Below the pieces are notes generated by a model. The model searched no databases and was not told the DNA's origin. It worked only from the letters and a program-made list of their open reading frames with translations. A DNA stretch of 64,000 nucleotides from Pseudomonas frederiksbergensis. GTDB lineage: Bacteria > Pseudomonadota > Gammaproteobacteria > Pseudomonadales > Pseudomonadaceae. The position numbers were made by a program, and so were the translations under genes. Where the stretch lies: assembly GCF_900105495.1 (NCBI RefSeq), contig NZ_FNTF01000002.1, positions 3,323,501 to 3,387,500 on the forward strand. Direction: 5' to 3'. Below, one piece after another: positions 15,637-23,937 of the stretch. Each line of letters begins with the position of its first letter. The first letter of the stretch is position 1.

Positions 15637-15664
15637 AAGCCCGGCCATTGAGTCGGGCTTTTTT
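15637..15664 (+). terminator. Intrinsic terminator (tR'-like)
   Basis: AAGCCCG (15637-15643) pairs with CGGGCTT (15654-15660), then six T. It lies in the leader of the late transcript, so late expression would need antitermination. Confidence 0.8.
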
Positions 15665-15712
15665 ATGGAATATCTGTAAAAATCGGTAATTCCCATTGAT
15701 CGGATGTGACAG

Positions 15713-16030
15713 ATGTTCGCTCTTGCAGTATCACTTGTTGATTTCGTAGATCTACCTAGCGATTTTGTAGCCATCGCCAAGGCATGGCAGCCTAAAAAGA
15801 AGGTCCCAGGGCCATTTTGGGCAGTGTGGTTTGAAGGGAAAATTGTGGCGATTTACTTGGACCCCAACAAAGCCTTCGCCCACATGCTTGATCTACAGCC
15901 AATGGTGAACACGGGGAAGATACCGAGAAAGCAGACCATCAACGATGTGGACACCCCTGCGTTGATATTGAAGCGACGGTTGGCAAAAGTAGCCCGGGAA
16001 GATTCATCTGATTCTACGAAGACTCCGTAG
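15713..16030 (+). CDS. Hypothetical phage protein, start of late region
   Basis: 105 residues from ATG 15713. MFALAVSLVDFVDLPSDFVA, then KKVPGPFWAVWFEGKIVAIY; basic C-terminus (ILKRRLAKVAREDS). No membrane span is convincing and no family recognised. The ribosome site is weak, so the start is uncertain. It lies alone between two terminators, first in the late transcript before the holin. Confidence 0.5.
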   Translation: MFALAVSLVDFVDLPSDFVAIAKAWQPKKKVPGPFWAVWFEGKIVAIYLDPNKAFAHMLDLQPMVNTGKIPRKQTINDVDTPALILKRRLAKVAREDSSDSTKTP

Positions 16031-16065
16031 GTCCGACCCATTAGATTCGCAGTAAACAAATTTAA

Positions 16066-16092
16066 GGCCTCGCCATTGTGCGGGGCTTTTTC
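16066..16092 (+). terminator. Hairpin terminator before the holin gene
   Basis: CCTCGC/GCGGGG stem around the loop CATTGT, then five T. One of several late-region terminators with a CCATTG-type loop. Confidence 0.6.
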
Positions 16093-16188
16093 GTTTTCGG
16101 CTCCACCACAACCATCGCTCTGAGCTGGGAGTGCTGCTGGAGTCGGATCTATCAATCTCCCCAAGAGGGAGTCATTGGATTCTCAATC

Positions 16189-16503
16189 ATGCCGGACAGA
16201 CCTGAGAGCTGGACCAAGTTCTGGGAGGCAATGAGCAATCCACTCCTACAGGGCGCAATTATGGCGATCCTCATCTCCCTCTTGCGCGTGCTCTATGACG
16301 CCAAAGAAACCAGCAAGCGCCGAATCATCTTCGAGGCGCTGATCTGCGGAGGCCTGAGCCTGTCAGCCAGTAGCGTTATCGCCTGGATGGAGTGGCCATC
16401 GAACCTTTCGGTCGCGGCCGGTGGTGCTATTGGCTTTCTTGGCGTCACAGCCATTCGTGAGCTGGTGACCCGCTTCCTGGGTCGCAAGGTTGATTCGTTA
16501 TGA
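16189..16503 (+). CDS. Holin, LydA/holin superfamily III-like
   Basis: 104 residues from ATG 16189. Hydrophobic segments at about residues 18-32 (LLQGAIMAILISLLRVLY), 45-62 (IFEALICGGLSLSASSVIAW) and 72-90 (VAAGGAIGFLGVTAIRELV), with a charged end (RFLGRKVDSL). Three spans, small size and position before the spanins fit a LydA-type holin that permeabilises the inner membrane at lysis. The endolysin is not next to it but at 43786..44211. The nearest GGAG box is 18 bp away, so the true start could be slightly upstream. Confidence 0.7.
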   Translation: MPDRPESWTKFWEAMSNPLLQGAIMAILISLLRVLYDAKETSKRRIIFEALICGGLSLSASSVIAWMEWPSNLSVAAGGAIGFLGVTAIRELVTRFLGRKVDSL

Positions 16504-16877
16504 AGGCCTTTGCAGCTGCAGCAATCATCGCCCTCGTTGCCTGCCTGTTGCTGGGTATCCAGCACTACCAGGTCATTGCACTCGAAGGGCAGGTGACGAT
16601 CGAGGCCAAGGGCAAGCAGGACGCCATCGCGGCCAACACCGAGAGCCAGGCGACCATCACCACGTTACGGGCCGAAGCCCAGCGCAATGCTGACTACCTG
16701 AAAGACCTGAACAAGCGAATCAAGGCCAGCGAAGACAAAGCCAAAAAGGCGAGGAAAGACTTTGAAGATCTCAAGCGCAACAGCAAGCCTGTTCGTGATT
16801 GGGCTGCTCAGCCTCTGCCTGACGGCCTGCGCGGGAAGCCCGGCAGTGGTAACAAAGACACAGGCAGTAAGAATTGA
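16500..16877 (+). CDS. Rz: Inner-membrane spanin (Rz-like)
   Basis: 125 residues, overlapping the holin stop. An N-terminal signal anchor (FAAAAIIALVACLLLGIQHY) is followed by a periplasmic coiled coil (KDLNKRIKASEDKAKKARKD). The end is proline/glycine-rich. Rz joins the o-spanin across the periplasm and fuses the membranes during lysis. The o-spanin gene is nested in its 3' end in another frame, the classical Rz/Rz1 arrangement. Confidence 0.8.
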   Translation: MKAFAAAAIIALVACLLLGIQHYQVIALEGQVTIEAKGKQDAIAANTESQATITTLRAEAQRNADYLKDLNKRIKASEDKAKKARKDFEDLKRNSKPVRDWAAQPLPDGLRGKPGSGNKDTGSKN

Positions 16878-17040
16878 AGCGCCTGAGCTAATTCCCTGTG
16901 AGCGGATCGACGCGACCGAGTCTGAGGCTGGCCTTCGCCTGAACGGCGATGTGTGGGAGCTCAAGGATCAGGCCATCAAGCTGCTGGACACGTGTGCTGA
17001 CCAGGTGGACGCCCAGATCAAGCGCAGTCAGAGCAAGTAG
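16762..17040 (+). CDS. Rz1: Outer-membrane spanin lipoprotein (Rz1-like), nested in Rz
   Basis: 92 residues from TTG 16762 with GAGGA upstream. Signal peptide MKISSATASLFVIGLLSLC, then lipobox LTAC with the modified cysteine at about residue 23. It starts out of frame inside Rz and extends 163 bp beyond it. The rest is acidic and helical. The overlapping-frame layout and lipobox make the call firm even without sequence identity. Confidence 0.8.
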   Translation: MKISSATASLFVIGLLSLCLTACAGSPAVVTKTQAVRIEAPELIPCERIDATESEAGLRLNGDVWELKDQAIKLLDTCADQVDAQIKRSQSK

Positions 17041-17042
17041 TC

Positions 17043-17078
17043 CGCGACACGTTTCGCGAATCATCAAATCGTGTCGCG
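17043..17078. repeat. Dispersed palindrome, copy 3
   Basis: CGCGACACG (17043-17051) and CGTGTCGCG (17070-17078), 18-bp spacer, starting two bases after the Rz1 stop and ending 15 bp before the next ATG. Confidence 0.8.
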
Positions 17079-17093
17079 ACATTGGAGAGAGTC

Positions 17094-17315
17094 ATGAGCG
17101 ATCAGTCAGGCGAGCACGCCCACTGGGTGAACGATGGACGAGGGCGGCGGTTGATATTCATCGACGGCGAGCGCATCAGCTGGGTGCTATACGCCGACAC
17201 CAAAGCCGGAATAGCAGTGGTGTGTGATGACCCGCCTACTTGCTTGGATGGCGAACACATCGACTTCCACCCTGTATGGGGCGAGATCACTGTGGTTCCT
17301 GTGGAGGGTGCATGA
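17094..17315 (+). CDS. Hypothetical phage protein
   Basis: 73 residues from ATG 17094, preceded by GGAGAGAG. Predicted mostly beta (RRLIFIDGERISWVLYADTK). The C-terminus FHPVWGEITVVPVEGA runs into the next gene by ATGA overlap. Not recognised. Confidence 0.6.
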   Translation: MSDQSGEHAHWVNDGRGRRLIFIDGERISWVLYADTKAGIAVVCDDPPTCLDGEHIDFHPVWGEITVVPVEGA

Positions 17316-17500
17316 CCAATGTCACCCGCCTGCATCATGCATTGCCACTTAGTCCTGCCATCAACCAGGCGATCACTGGACTGGATAGCGCCATTGCCAA
17401 AGCGATTGACGCCGCCAAGGGCGCCGGCCTTCCTCAAGGCTTGGTCGTATCGCTGCTGCACGGGCACGCGCTGATGCAGACCAACATCATGGTGAGCTGA
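17312..17500 (+). CDS. Hypothetical phage protein
   Basis: 62 residues, start overlapping the previous stop (ATGA). One helix-rich unit (ALPLSPAINQAITGLDSAIA). Its TGA is immediately followed by the next ATG. No family recognised. Confidence 0.6.
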   Translation: MTNVTRLHHALPLSPAINQAITGLDSAIAKAIDAAKGAGLPQGLVVSLLHGHALMQTNIMVS

Positions 17501-17755
17501 ATGACCGTCAAGGTTCTGGAATTCAAGCGGGAGGACTGGCGCGACGCCGCCAAAACCCTGCGCAAGATTGCTGATGATCTCGATGCCGGCGAGCATCCGG
17601 ATTGTACTGTTGGAGCCTTAACCCTGATCGGCCCAAAAGGCGAGGTTACAGTGTTCGGGTTGGGGCCTAAGTGCGACGACCTGCAGTGCTTGGGTGCCAT
17701 GCGTCTGGGTGAGCAGAAGTTGATTGATGTGCTGCTGGATGGCGGGGAAGGGTAG
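17501..17755 (+). CDS. Hypothetical phage protein
   Basis: 84 residues, directly abutting the previous gene. MTVKVLEFKREDWRDAAKTL then a small beta-rich part (LTLIGPKGEVTVFGLGPK). Third member of a small operon between the lysis and packaging modules. Not recognised. Confidence 0.6.
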   Translation: MTVKVLEFKREDWRDAAKTLRKIADDLDAGEHPDCTVGALTLIGPKGEVTVFGLGPKCDDLQCLGAMRLGEQKLIDVLLDGGEG

Positions 17756-17801
17756 GTGTGCCGCAGGTGAGTGCGGCACGAAAGCTTAAATCATCCAGCG
17801 G

Positions 17802-18065
17802 TCAACGATTTGGAAAGACTACACATTGCACCAATGGCTGGGATGCTGCGATGCACTCCTCACCTCGTTCGTGCAACGGCTGATAGAGACTTCCCAAAAT
17901 GAATCCCATGATCGCGCAAACCACGCAGTAGATCTTAGGTCGTTCTTTAGGGCCATCTGTGCCGTTTGCATACGCGATACCCTTCCGCACTTGGCGGGAT
18001 AGCAAGTAAAGCAAAGGACACAAGACTGCTAAAGCAAAGCTGAAAAGACCAATCGTAGGGGTCAT
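17802..18065 (-). CDS. Small membrane protein, antisense cargo gene
   Basis: 87 residues on the strand opposite to its late-gene neighbours. Two membrane spans: residues 3-22 (PTIGLFSFALAVLCPLLYLL) and about 46-62 (YCVVCAIMGFILGSLY). A basic loop lies between. An isolated inverted gene between lysis and terminase is typical of a moron expressed in the lysogen, e.g. for membrane exclusion, but function is unknown. Confidence 0.55.
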   Translation of the reverse strand: MTPTIGLFSFALAVLCPLLYLLSRQVRKGIAYANGTDGPKERPKIYCVVCAIMGFILGSLYQPLHERGEECIAASQPLVQCVVFPNR

Positions 18066-18222
18066 ATCTGTTTCTCAAAAGCTGATAGGGAGCTCAATCC
18101 TTTGTGCGGTTCTCAGTTCAGCCAAAAAATGACGCCATTTAAATGACTGACTAATTGGATCCAATTAATACAGGCTACTCGCCATCTTTTCAATCCCCCT
18201 TTCGAACTATCAGGGAAAACTC

Positions 18223-18747
18223 ATGACAACCAAGCAACCCGACTGGGAGGCAATCGAACGCGCCTACCGGGCCGGGATGCTTTCTTTGCGAGCAATGGCG
18301 GAACAGTTCGGCTCCAAGGAGTCGACAATCCGCAGTAGGGCATCCAAGAACGGATGGAAGATGGATTTGACCGCCCAGGTAAAGGCGGCGACCAAAGAGA
18401 AGCTTTCGCGCAGTACTTCGCGCACGACTGTCGCGCAATCGGATGTGCGCGAAGATGCGCAGATTATCGAGGAAGCCTCCGACGTGGCGGCCTCTATCGT
18501 GCTGTCGCACCGCACCGATCTTGCGCAATGGCGTGGTATAGCCAACAAGTTGCGCGATGCGCTCGATACGCTACCGGTTACGGAAGACAACCACGGTGAC
18601 TTCGCCCGATCCTTGAACGCTGGCGTTGACGCACAGCTGAAGGTCATCAAGGGCGAACGCCAGGCCTATAACCTCGACACGGAGACAGGTGACAAGACAG
18701 TCAGCGACCTGGCCGCGATGATGGACGAACTATCGAAGGAAGCCTGA
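18223..18747 (+). CDS. terS: Terminase small subunit
   Basis: 174 residues. N-terminal HTH (WEAIERAYRAGMLSLRAMAE, then QFGSKESTIRSRASKNGWK) for pac/cos recognition, then a long helical oligomerisation region and an acidic end (TVSDLAAMMDELSKEA). It directly precedes the large subunit (1 bp apart). Confidence 0.85.
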   Translation: MTTKQPDWEAIERAYRAGMLSLRAMAEQFGSKESTIRSRASKNGWKMDLTAQVKAATKEKLSRSTSRTTVAQSDVREDAQIIEEASDVAASIVLSHRTDLAQWRGIANKLRDALDTLPVTEDNHGDFARSLNAGVDAQLKVIKGERQAYNLDTETGDKTVSDLAAMMDELSKEA

Positions 18748-18748
18748 C

Positions 18749-20239
18749 ATGAAGCCCGAGCACATGAAGCTGCTCCGGGATAAGCGTTGGCGCCTGAACA
18801 ATCTCTACTTCATCACGGACAAGCAGGGCAAGAAGGTCCGCTTCCGGATGACGGACGAGCAGATCGAGTACTTCGATGGGATGCACACCCGCAACATCAT
18901 CCTGAAGGCTCGGCAGCTCGGCTTCACCACTGAGTGTTGCATCATCCAGTTGGACGCGGCGCTGTTCGAGTCAGCCAAGTGCGCCCTGATTGCTCACACC
19001 CTGAACGACGCTAAGCGCCTGTTCCGGGAGAAGGTGAAGTATGCGTACGACAACCTGCCGGCTGATATTCGCGCAGCCAACCCGGCGAGCAACGATGCGG
19101 CTGGGGAGCTGGTATTCAGCAAAGGCGGCTCACTCTACGTTTCCACGTCCTTCCGGGGCGGCACGCTGCGTTACCTGCATGTGTCTGAGTTCGGGAAGAT
19201 CTGCGCCAAGTTCCCGCACAAGGCCCGCGAGATTGTCACCGGCGCCTTTGAGGCTGTGGCAACCGACTGCTTCGTCACGATTGAATCAACGGCGGAAGGT
19301 CGGGCCGGCTACTTCTTCGATTACTCGCAGAGTGCCGAGCGCCAGCAACTGGCCGGTGTGCCCCTGGGCCTGCTCGATTGGAAGTTTTTCTTTTTCAGCT
19401 GGTGGAAGAACAAGGCCTACTGGCTTGACCCCACCGACGTGGTCATCCCGCAGCGCCTGACCGATTACTTCAACGAACTGGCAGCCAAACACGGGATCGT
19501 CACGAACCCCGGACAGCGCGCCTGGTACGCGGCCAAGGAGAAGACGCTCGGCGACGACATGAAGCGAGAATACCCGTCTCTGCCGGCCGAAGCTTTCCAG
19601 CAGTCGATCGAGGGCGCGTATTACGCCAAGCAGTTCACCAAGCTTTACGCCGCTCAGCGTATCGGAGCGCTGCCCGACAACAGCCATCTGCCGGTCCATA
19701 CGATCTGGGATATTGGCGTAGGCGACTCCACCGCGATCTGGTTTGTCCGGATCGTTGGCGAGGAATATCACGTCATCGATTTCTACGAGAACAGCGGTGA
19801 AGGCCTGCGGCACTACATGAAGGTGCTCAAGGATCGCAAATACACGTATGGCGATCACTGGGGGCCGCACGACATCGATAACCGGGAGTTCGGCAGCGAC
19901 GGCAAAACTCGTCGCGAGCTGGCCCGCGAGGGCTACGAGATCGACGGTCAGAAATACAGCCTCAAGTTCAGCGTCGTTCCTAAGCTCGGCATCGACGAGG
20001 GCATTGAGCAGGTTCGGGAGATCCTTCCGGCCTGCGCCTTTGATGAGTCGAAGTGCGAACTGGGCATTTCCTGCCTGGAGAACTACCGCAAAGAGTGGGA
20101 CGACAAGCGCGGCTGCTGGAAAGACAAACCTTTACACGACTGGTCATCACACGGCGCGGATGCATTCCGCTACTTCGCTGTTTCGATGGGCAGGCGCAAA
20201 CGCACAGGCGGTGTCCGCCGTATTGGAGGATTGGCCTGA
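18749..20239 (+). CDS. terL: Terminase large subunit
   Basis: 496 residues. The ATPase half includes RNIILKARQLGFTTECCIIQ (Walker A-like, atypical) and GTLRYLHVSEFGKI (Walker B region with the acidic residue). The C-terminal nuclease half has VHTIWDIGVGDSTAIWFV as the first metal-binding Asp and ends with HDWSSHGADAFRYFAVSM. It cuts and pumps DNA into the prohead. A piece of a related gene lies at 50712..50921. Confidence 0.9.
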   Translation: MKPEHMKLLRDKRWRLNNLYFITDKQGKKVRFRMTDEQIEYFDGMHTRNIILKARQLGFTTECCIIQLDAALFESAKCALIAHTLNDAKRLFREKVKYAYDNLPADIRAANPASNDAAGELVFSKGGSLYVSTSFRGGTLRYLHVSEFGKICAKFPHKAREIVTGAFEAVATDCFVTIESTAEGRAGYFFDYSQSAERQQLAGVPLGLLDWKFFFFSWWKNKAYWLDPTDVVIPQRLTDYFNELAAKHGIVTNPGQRAWYAAKEKTLGDDMKREYPSLPAEAFQQSIEGAYYAKQFTKLYAAQRIGALPDNSHLPVHTIWDIGVGDSTAIWFVRIVGEEYHVIDFYENSGEGLRHYMKVLKDRKYTYGDHWGPHDIDNREFGSDGKTRRELAREGYEIDGQKYSLKFSVVPKLGIDEGIEQVREILPACAFDESKCELGISCLENYRKEWDDKRGCWKDKPLHDWSSHGADAFRYFAVSMGRRKRTGGVRRIGGLA

Positions 20240-21699
20240 TGCCAGTGCAATCGACAAACCCCGACTTCGACGCGCACATCGCCGAATGGGAAATGATGGA
20301 CGACGCGCTCGAAGGCGAGGGCGCCATCAAGCGCAACGATCGGAACCTGCCCAAGCCCAGCGGCATGGTGGAAGCTGAAAAGCTCGACGCCACCGGCAAT
20401 AAATACCTGTACCAGAACTATACAAACCGGGCGCAGTACGAACACTGGGTGCGCGACTCGCTGCGGTCGATGATGGGGCTGGTGACCCGGCTGATTCCTG
20501 AAATCGCATTGCCGTCTGGTCTGAAAGGGCTGGAAGACAATGCCACTTCGGACGGCTTCGGCCTAAAGCAGTTGTTCTTCCGAATGGTGCGCCAGGCCAT
20601 TTCCCATGGCCGGGTGCCGCTGGTGGTGAACATCGACGATGCAGGTGAGCCGTATTTCTCGACCTATGCCACCCGCAACGCCATCAACTGGAAAGTGGGC
20701 AGCCAAGGCGGCCGGCAGGACCTGGTGCTAGGGGTGTTCATCGAGTTCCGAGACGACAAGGAAGACGAGTTCGACCACGACTGCAAGATGGTCTATCGCG
20801 TCTTCAAGATGGTCGGCAACGTTTGCCACAGCGAGGTGCTGGGTGAAAACGGAGAGGTCATCGAGGATTTGAAGCCGCTCGGCACTACCGGCACCGACAA
20901 TCGCCTGGTGCGAGGCCTGGAGTTTCTGCCAGTGATCTACTGCGGCTCGACCGACAACTCGCCTGACGTGGATGAAGTGCCGCTGCTGACGATGGCCCGG
21001 GCCGCGTTGAAGTCCTACCAGCTCAGCGCTGACTACTTTACTGCTCTGCACCAGACCAGCCATCCACAACCGTGGGTGGCGGGAATGGATGAAACGGTGG
21101 AGCTCAGCGTCACTGGGCCATCTGCTGCATGGGATCTTGGTCCGAATGGCAAATGCGGCTATTTGGAGTTTCAAGGCGCAGGCATTGAAGCCGTCCGGAC
21201 GGCGATGGATGACCAGCGCAACGCCGCTGTTGAGGCTGGTGCGAAGGTGATGGACGTCGGGGGCACTGAGTCAGGCGAGGCGCGCAAAACGCGCCAGAAC
21301 GATCAGCACGCCACGCTGCACAGCATCGTCATCACCGTGGCCGAGGCGGTAGAGCAGGCGTTGCGATATGCCGCCGAATGGAAGGGCTACGACCCGAAAC
21401 AGGTGACGTTCAAGGTCAATCCTGAGTTCGTGATTCCACAGGTCGATCCTCAGGTCCTGTCCGAGCTTCAAAAGAGCGTCATGGCCGGCACGGTCAGCGC
21501 CGACACCTACTGGCAGTACCTCACGACCGGGAAACTGCCGGAACGTCTCTACGACGAAGAAGCCGAACTGATCAGCGAAGAGCGCGAATCGGTCGGCCTT
21601 AACCTGGACAAAGATGATGCCGACAGCAAACCAGGAACAGGCCGACAGCCAGCTACTGGAGCAGACGACCCGTCACTCAGTGATGATCGAGCGGCTTAA
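20239..21699 (+). CDS. Portal protein, DUF4055 family
   Basis: 486 residues from ATG 20239, overlapping the terL stop (TGATG). Early blocks ATGNKYLYQNYTNRAQYEHW and LKQLFFRMVRQAISHGRVPL, later AALKSYQLSADYFTALHQTS and VTFKVNPEFVIPQVDPQVLS, fit DUF4055, the portal group that pairs with this terminase type. The dodecameric ring forms the DNA entry vertex. The acidic C-terminus is overlapped by the MuF gene. Confidence 0.8.
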   Translation: MPVQSTNPDFDAHIAEWEMMDDALEGEGAIKRNDRNLPKPSGMVEAEKLDATGNKYLYQNYTNRAQYEHWVRDSLRSMMGLVTRLIPEIALPSGLKGLEDNATSDGFGLKQLFFRMVRQAISHGRVPLVVNIDDAGEPYFSTYATRNAINWKVGSQGGRQDLVLGVFIEFRDDKEDEFDHDCKMVYRVFKMVGNVCHSEVLGENGEVIEDLKPLGTTGTDNRLVRGLEFLPVIYCGSTDNSPDVDEVPLLTMARAALKSYQLSADYFTALHQTSHPQPWVAGMDETVELSVTGPSAAWDLGPNGKCGYLEFQGAGIEAVRTAMDDQRNAAVEAGAKVMDVGGTESGEARKTRQNDQHATLHSIVITVAEAVEQALRYAAEWKGYDPKQVTFKVNPEFVIPQVDPQVLSELQKSVMAGTVSADTYWQYLTTGKLPERLYDEEAELISEERESVGLNLDKDDADSKPGTGRQPATGADDPSLSDDRAA

Positions 21700-22729
21700 G
21701 ACCGGCGAGGTCAAGAAGTTCGAGAAGTACCTGCGCCAGATTGATGCTCTGGTACGGGAGCAACTGACCCGCAAAGAGTTGACGACCTACAGTCGCGATC
21801 GCCTTGAGAAGTTCCTTGGTCGGGTCGACGGAAAACTACTGGAGATCTACAAAGCCTTCAGTGATGTGGTGCAGGCCGATCTGGTGGATATCGCTCTGTA
21901 TGAGTCCACCTTCGAAGCCAATAGCCTCAGTCATGCGATGTCGATTGACGCAGTGGTCCCGGCCAACGCAGTGATTCGCGCCGCGGTGTTTTCGTATCCG
22001 CTTCAGGTCAAAGGGTTGGATGGCGGCAAGCTGCTGAAGAGCTTTCTCAGTGGTTGGACCAGAGCCGAGACGATGCGGGTGACGAACACGATCCGGCTCG
22101 GCTTCGGCCAAGGCCAGACGAACGCGCAGATCATCCAGGCCGTGCGCGGCACCGCGGCGCAAAACTTCACCGACGGCATTCTCGCTGTGAGCAACCGCAA
22201 CGCGGCATCAGTGGTGCAGACGGCGATCCAACATGTGGCCACAACGGCACGAATGGAAACGCTGAAGGCCAACAGTGACGTGGTGCTGGGTTATCGTTGG
22301 TTGTCGACGCTCGACCGCAAGACTTCACAGCAGTGCAAGGGCCTGGACGGGATGCGTTTCGACCTGGGTAAGGGGCCGTTGCCGCCAGCGCACATCAACT
22401 GCCGATCGACGACCGTACCTATCACCAGACTTTCGGAGTTGTTCGCGAAAGACGCCACACGCGCATCGATCGGCGACAAGGGGGCCGGTCAGGTCGATGC
22501 AGGCTTGAACTATTATGAGTGGCTGGCAACGCAGCCAGCGCGCTTCCAGGATCATGCTCTCGGGCCGGTGCGGGGCAAGTTGTTCCGCGACGGCGGCCTG
22601 ACGCCTGAGAAGTTCGCCATGCTGCAGCTCGACAAGAAATTCAAGCCGCTGACGCTGGCCGAACTGAAGGCCATTGAACCTGACATGTTCACCCGGGCAG
22701 GCGTTACACTCGGGGCTCCACCAGGTTGA
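21614..22729 (+). CDS. Phage head morphogenesis protein, MuF-like
   Basis: 371 residues, starting inside the portal gene (86-bp overlap). The C-terminal MuF-type core is clear: GYRWLSTLDRKTSQQCKGLD, then GKGPLPPAHINCRSTTVPI. The N-terminal half is helical. MuF-like proteins sit inside the capsid near the portal. ATG 21614 or 21617 both fit; the N-terminal ANQEQADSQLLEQTTRHSV looks family-like, which favours the upstream start. Confidence 0.8.
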   Translation: MMPTANQEQADSQLLEQTTRHSVMIERLKTGEVKKFEKYLRQIDALVREQLTRKELTTYSRDRLEKFLGRVDGKLLEIYKAFSDVVQADLVDIALYESTFEANSLSHAMSIDAVVPANAVIRAAVFSYPLQVKGLDGGKLLKSFLSGWTRAETMRVTNTIRLGFGQGQTNAQIIQAVRGTAAQNFTDGILAVSNRNAASVVQTAIQHVATTARMETLKANSDVVLGYRWLSTLDRKTSQQCKGLDGMRFDLGKGPLPPAHINCRSTTVPITRLSELFAKDATRASIGDKGAGQVDAGLNYYEWLATQPARFQDHALGPVRGKLFRDGGLTPEKFAMLQLDKKFKPLTLAELKAIEPDMFTRAGVTLGAPPG

Positions 22730-22737
22730 GATGACCG

Positions 22738-23229
22738 ATGCAGATCATTGTCGAGGACGGGCAGGGAAGGCCAGACGCCAACAGCCTTGTGTCCCTGGAA
22801 AAGCTAACCTTCTACCGCGACTACTACGGTTTTCGGATCCCCGGAGTCGAGGCTGAGCAGATCGCGTTGCTGCTGCGCGCTGCGGCGGATATCAACGCTC
22901 GCGAATGGAAAGGGCGCAAAGCCAACCCCAATCAGGCAATGGCTTGGCCTCGACGTGAGTGCAAGATCGAACATCAGACGCTCTCAGAGACGTTCGTGCC
23001 CTTTGAGCTTGAATGGGGGCAGGTGCGGCTCGCGGTCGAGCTTTATGCCGCGGAGCATGGCTTTCAGATCGAAGAGCCAACGCATTGCACTGAGCCAAAT
23101 GGCCGCCGCACCCGACTCAATCGCGATACGCCAGGCTTCCGCATGAGGCCGCCGCCGTACGCACCGAGCAGGACGCAGTTCGCCGATTATCTGATAATGC
23201 GTGGATTGCATATAGTCGCTAAGGAGTAG
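22738..23229 (+). CDS. DnaT-like/head-completion family protein
   Basis: 163 residues. MQIIVEDGQGRPDANSLVSL opens like the phage family named putative DnaT-like ssDNA-binding (MxxIVEDGxGxxxANxxxS), and PNQAMAWPRRE matches its conserved AxxWPR. In other phages this family sits in the connector block after the capsid gene; here it lies before the scaffold. It is probably structural rather than a replication protein. An adjacent cargo gene suggests reshuffling here. Confidence 0.6.
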   Translation: MQIIVEDGQGRPDANSLVSLEKLTFYRDYYGFRIPGVEAEQIALLLRAAADINAREWKGRKANPNQAMAWPRRECKIEHQTLSETFVPFELEWGQVRLAVELYAAEHGFQIEEPTHCTEPNGRRTRLNRDTPGFRMRPPPYAPSRTQFADYLIMRGLHIVAKE

Positions 23230-23232
23230 CTG

Positions 23233-23829
23233 ATGTTCAAATTGCTGCGGTGGGCATTCCTGCTCGTAGTATTGGCCACCATTATTGGCCTCGCTTTTTT
23301 GCTCGGCCTATCGTTTGGCCTTGGCAACAACCACGACAAGTTCATTACCGAGACGGTGCCAGTGCTGTCAATGCTTGGCGGATGGGTCGCAGGTATCGGC
23401 GCGTTGGCAGCGGTTCTCACCACTCTGTGGTTGGCCGACAAGCAGCGAAGGGAAGACGTAGAAAGTTTACAGGTGCAGGTTAGGTCGGCGATTGCGATGA
23501 ACGGTCAAGGGGGCTGGTTCATAGCTTTGAATGTAATAAGTGATGGAAAGCGGCCTGTTGAGGTGACCAGCATTTCCGTTATTTCGCCTCATGCGAAGGC
23601 ATACATCCCAATCACCGATCTTGCCTATGGAAGTAGTGCCCTGCCTGCTTCTCTTTCCTATGGACAAAGAGCGTCCTTCCATTTACTCGCTGGATTTGAG
23701 AGGGAAATAAGAGGCTTTGTGAACAGTCACTGTAAAGGTAGGGCGGCAGGGTTGAAGGTCGTAATCAGCACAACGTTAAAAGACTTCGATGCACCGCTTC
23801 CAGAGCATCTTCTAACACTCAATGATTAG
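23233..23829 (+). CDS. Membrane-anchored cargo protein in the head module
   Basis: 198 residues, 3 bp after its neighbour. Two spans near the N-terminus (WAFLLVVLATIIGLAFLLGL and SMLGGWVAGIGALAAVLTTL), a basic turn (WLADKQRREDVESLQVQ), then a beta-rich soluble domain of about 130 residues. Such proteins are not part of a virion; this is most likely a moron altering the lysogen's envelope or excluding other phages. The second half is less GC-rich than flanking head genes, consistent with acquisition. Confidence 0.55.
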   Translation: MFKLLRWAFLLVVLATIIGLAFLLGLSFGLGNNHDKFITETVPVLSMLGGWVAGIGALAAVLTTLWLADKQRREDVESLQVQVRSAIAMNGQGGWFIALNVISDGKRPVEVTSISVISPHAKAYIPITDLAYGSSALPASLSYGQRASFHLLAGFEREIRGFVNSHCKGRAAGLKVVISTTLKDFDAPLPEHLLTLND

Positions 23830-23871
23830 CGGAATGAGTTACTGAAGATCAGTAACCATCCTTACAGACGA

Positions 23872-23896
23872 ACCTCGGCCATGCCGGGGTTTTTTT
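23872..23896 (+). terminator. Hairpin terminator before the scaffold gene
   Basis: CCTCGGC/GCCGGGG stem, then seven T, after the cargo gene and 42 bp before the scaffold start. It would insulate the capsid genes unless antiterminated. Confidence 0.65.
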
Positions 23897-23937
23897 ATGC
23901 CCGCAAAGCGGGAAATCAAACCCAAGGGGTGCACCAA

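Noticed and set aside
22738..23229. Naming this gene dnaT (primosome)
   Set aside because: The family name DnaT-like is historical; the structural-module context argues for a virion or connector role.
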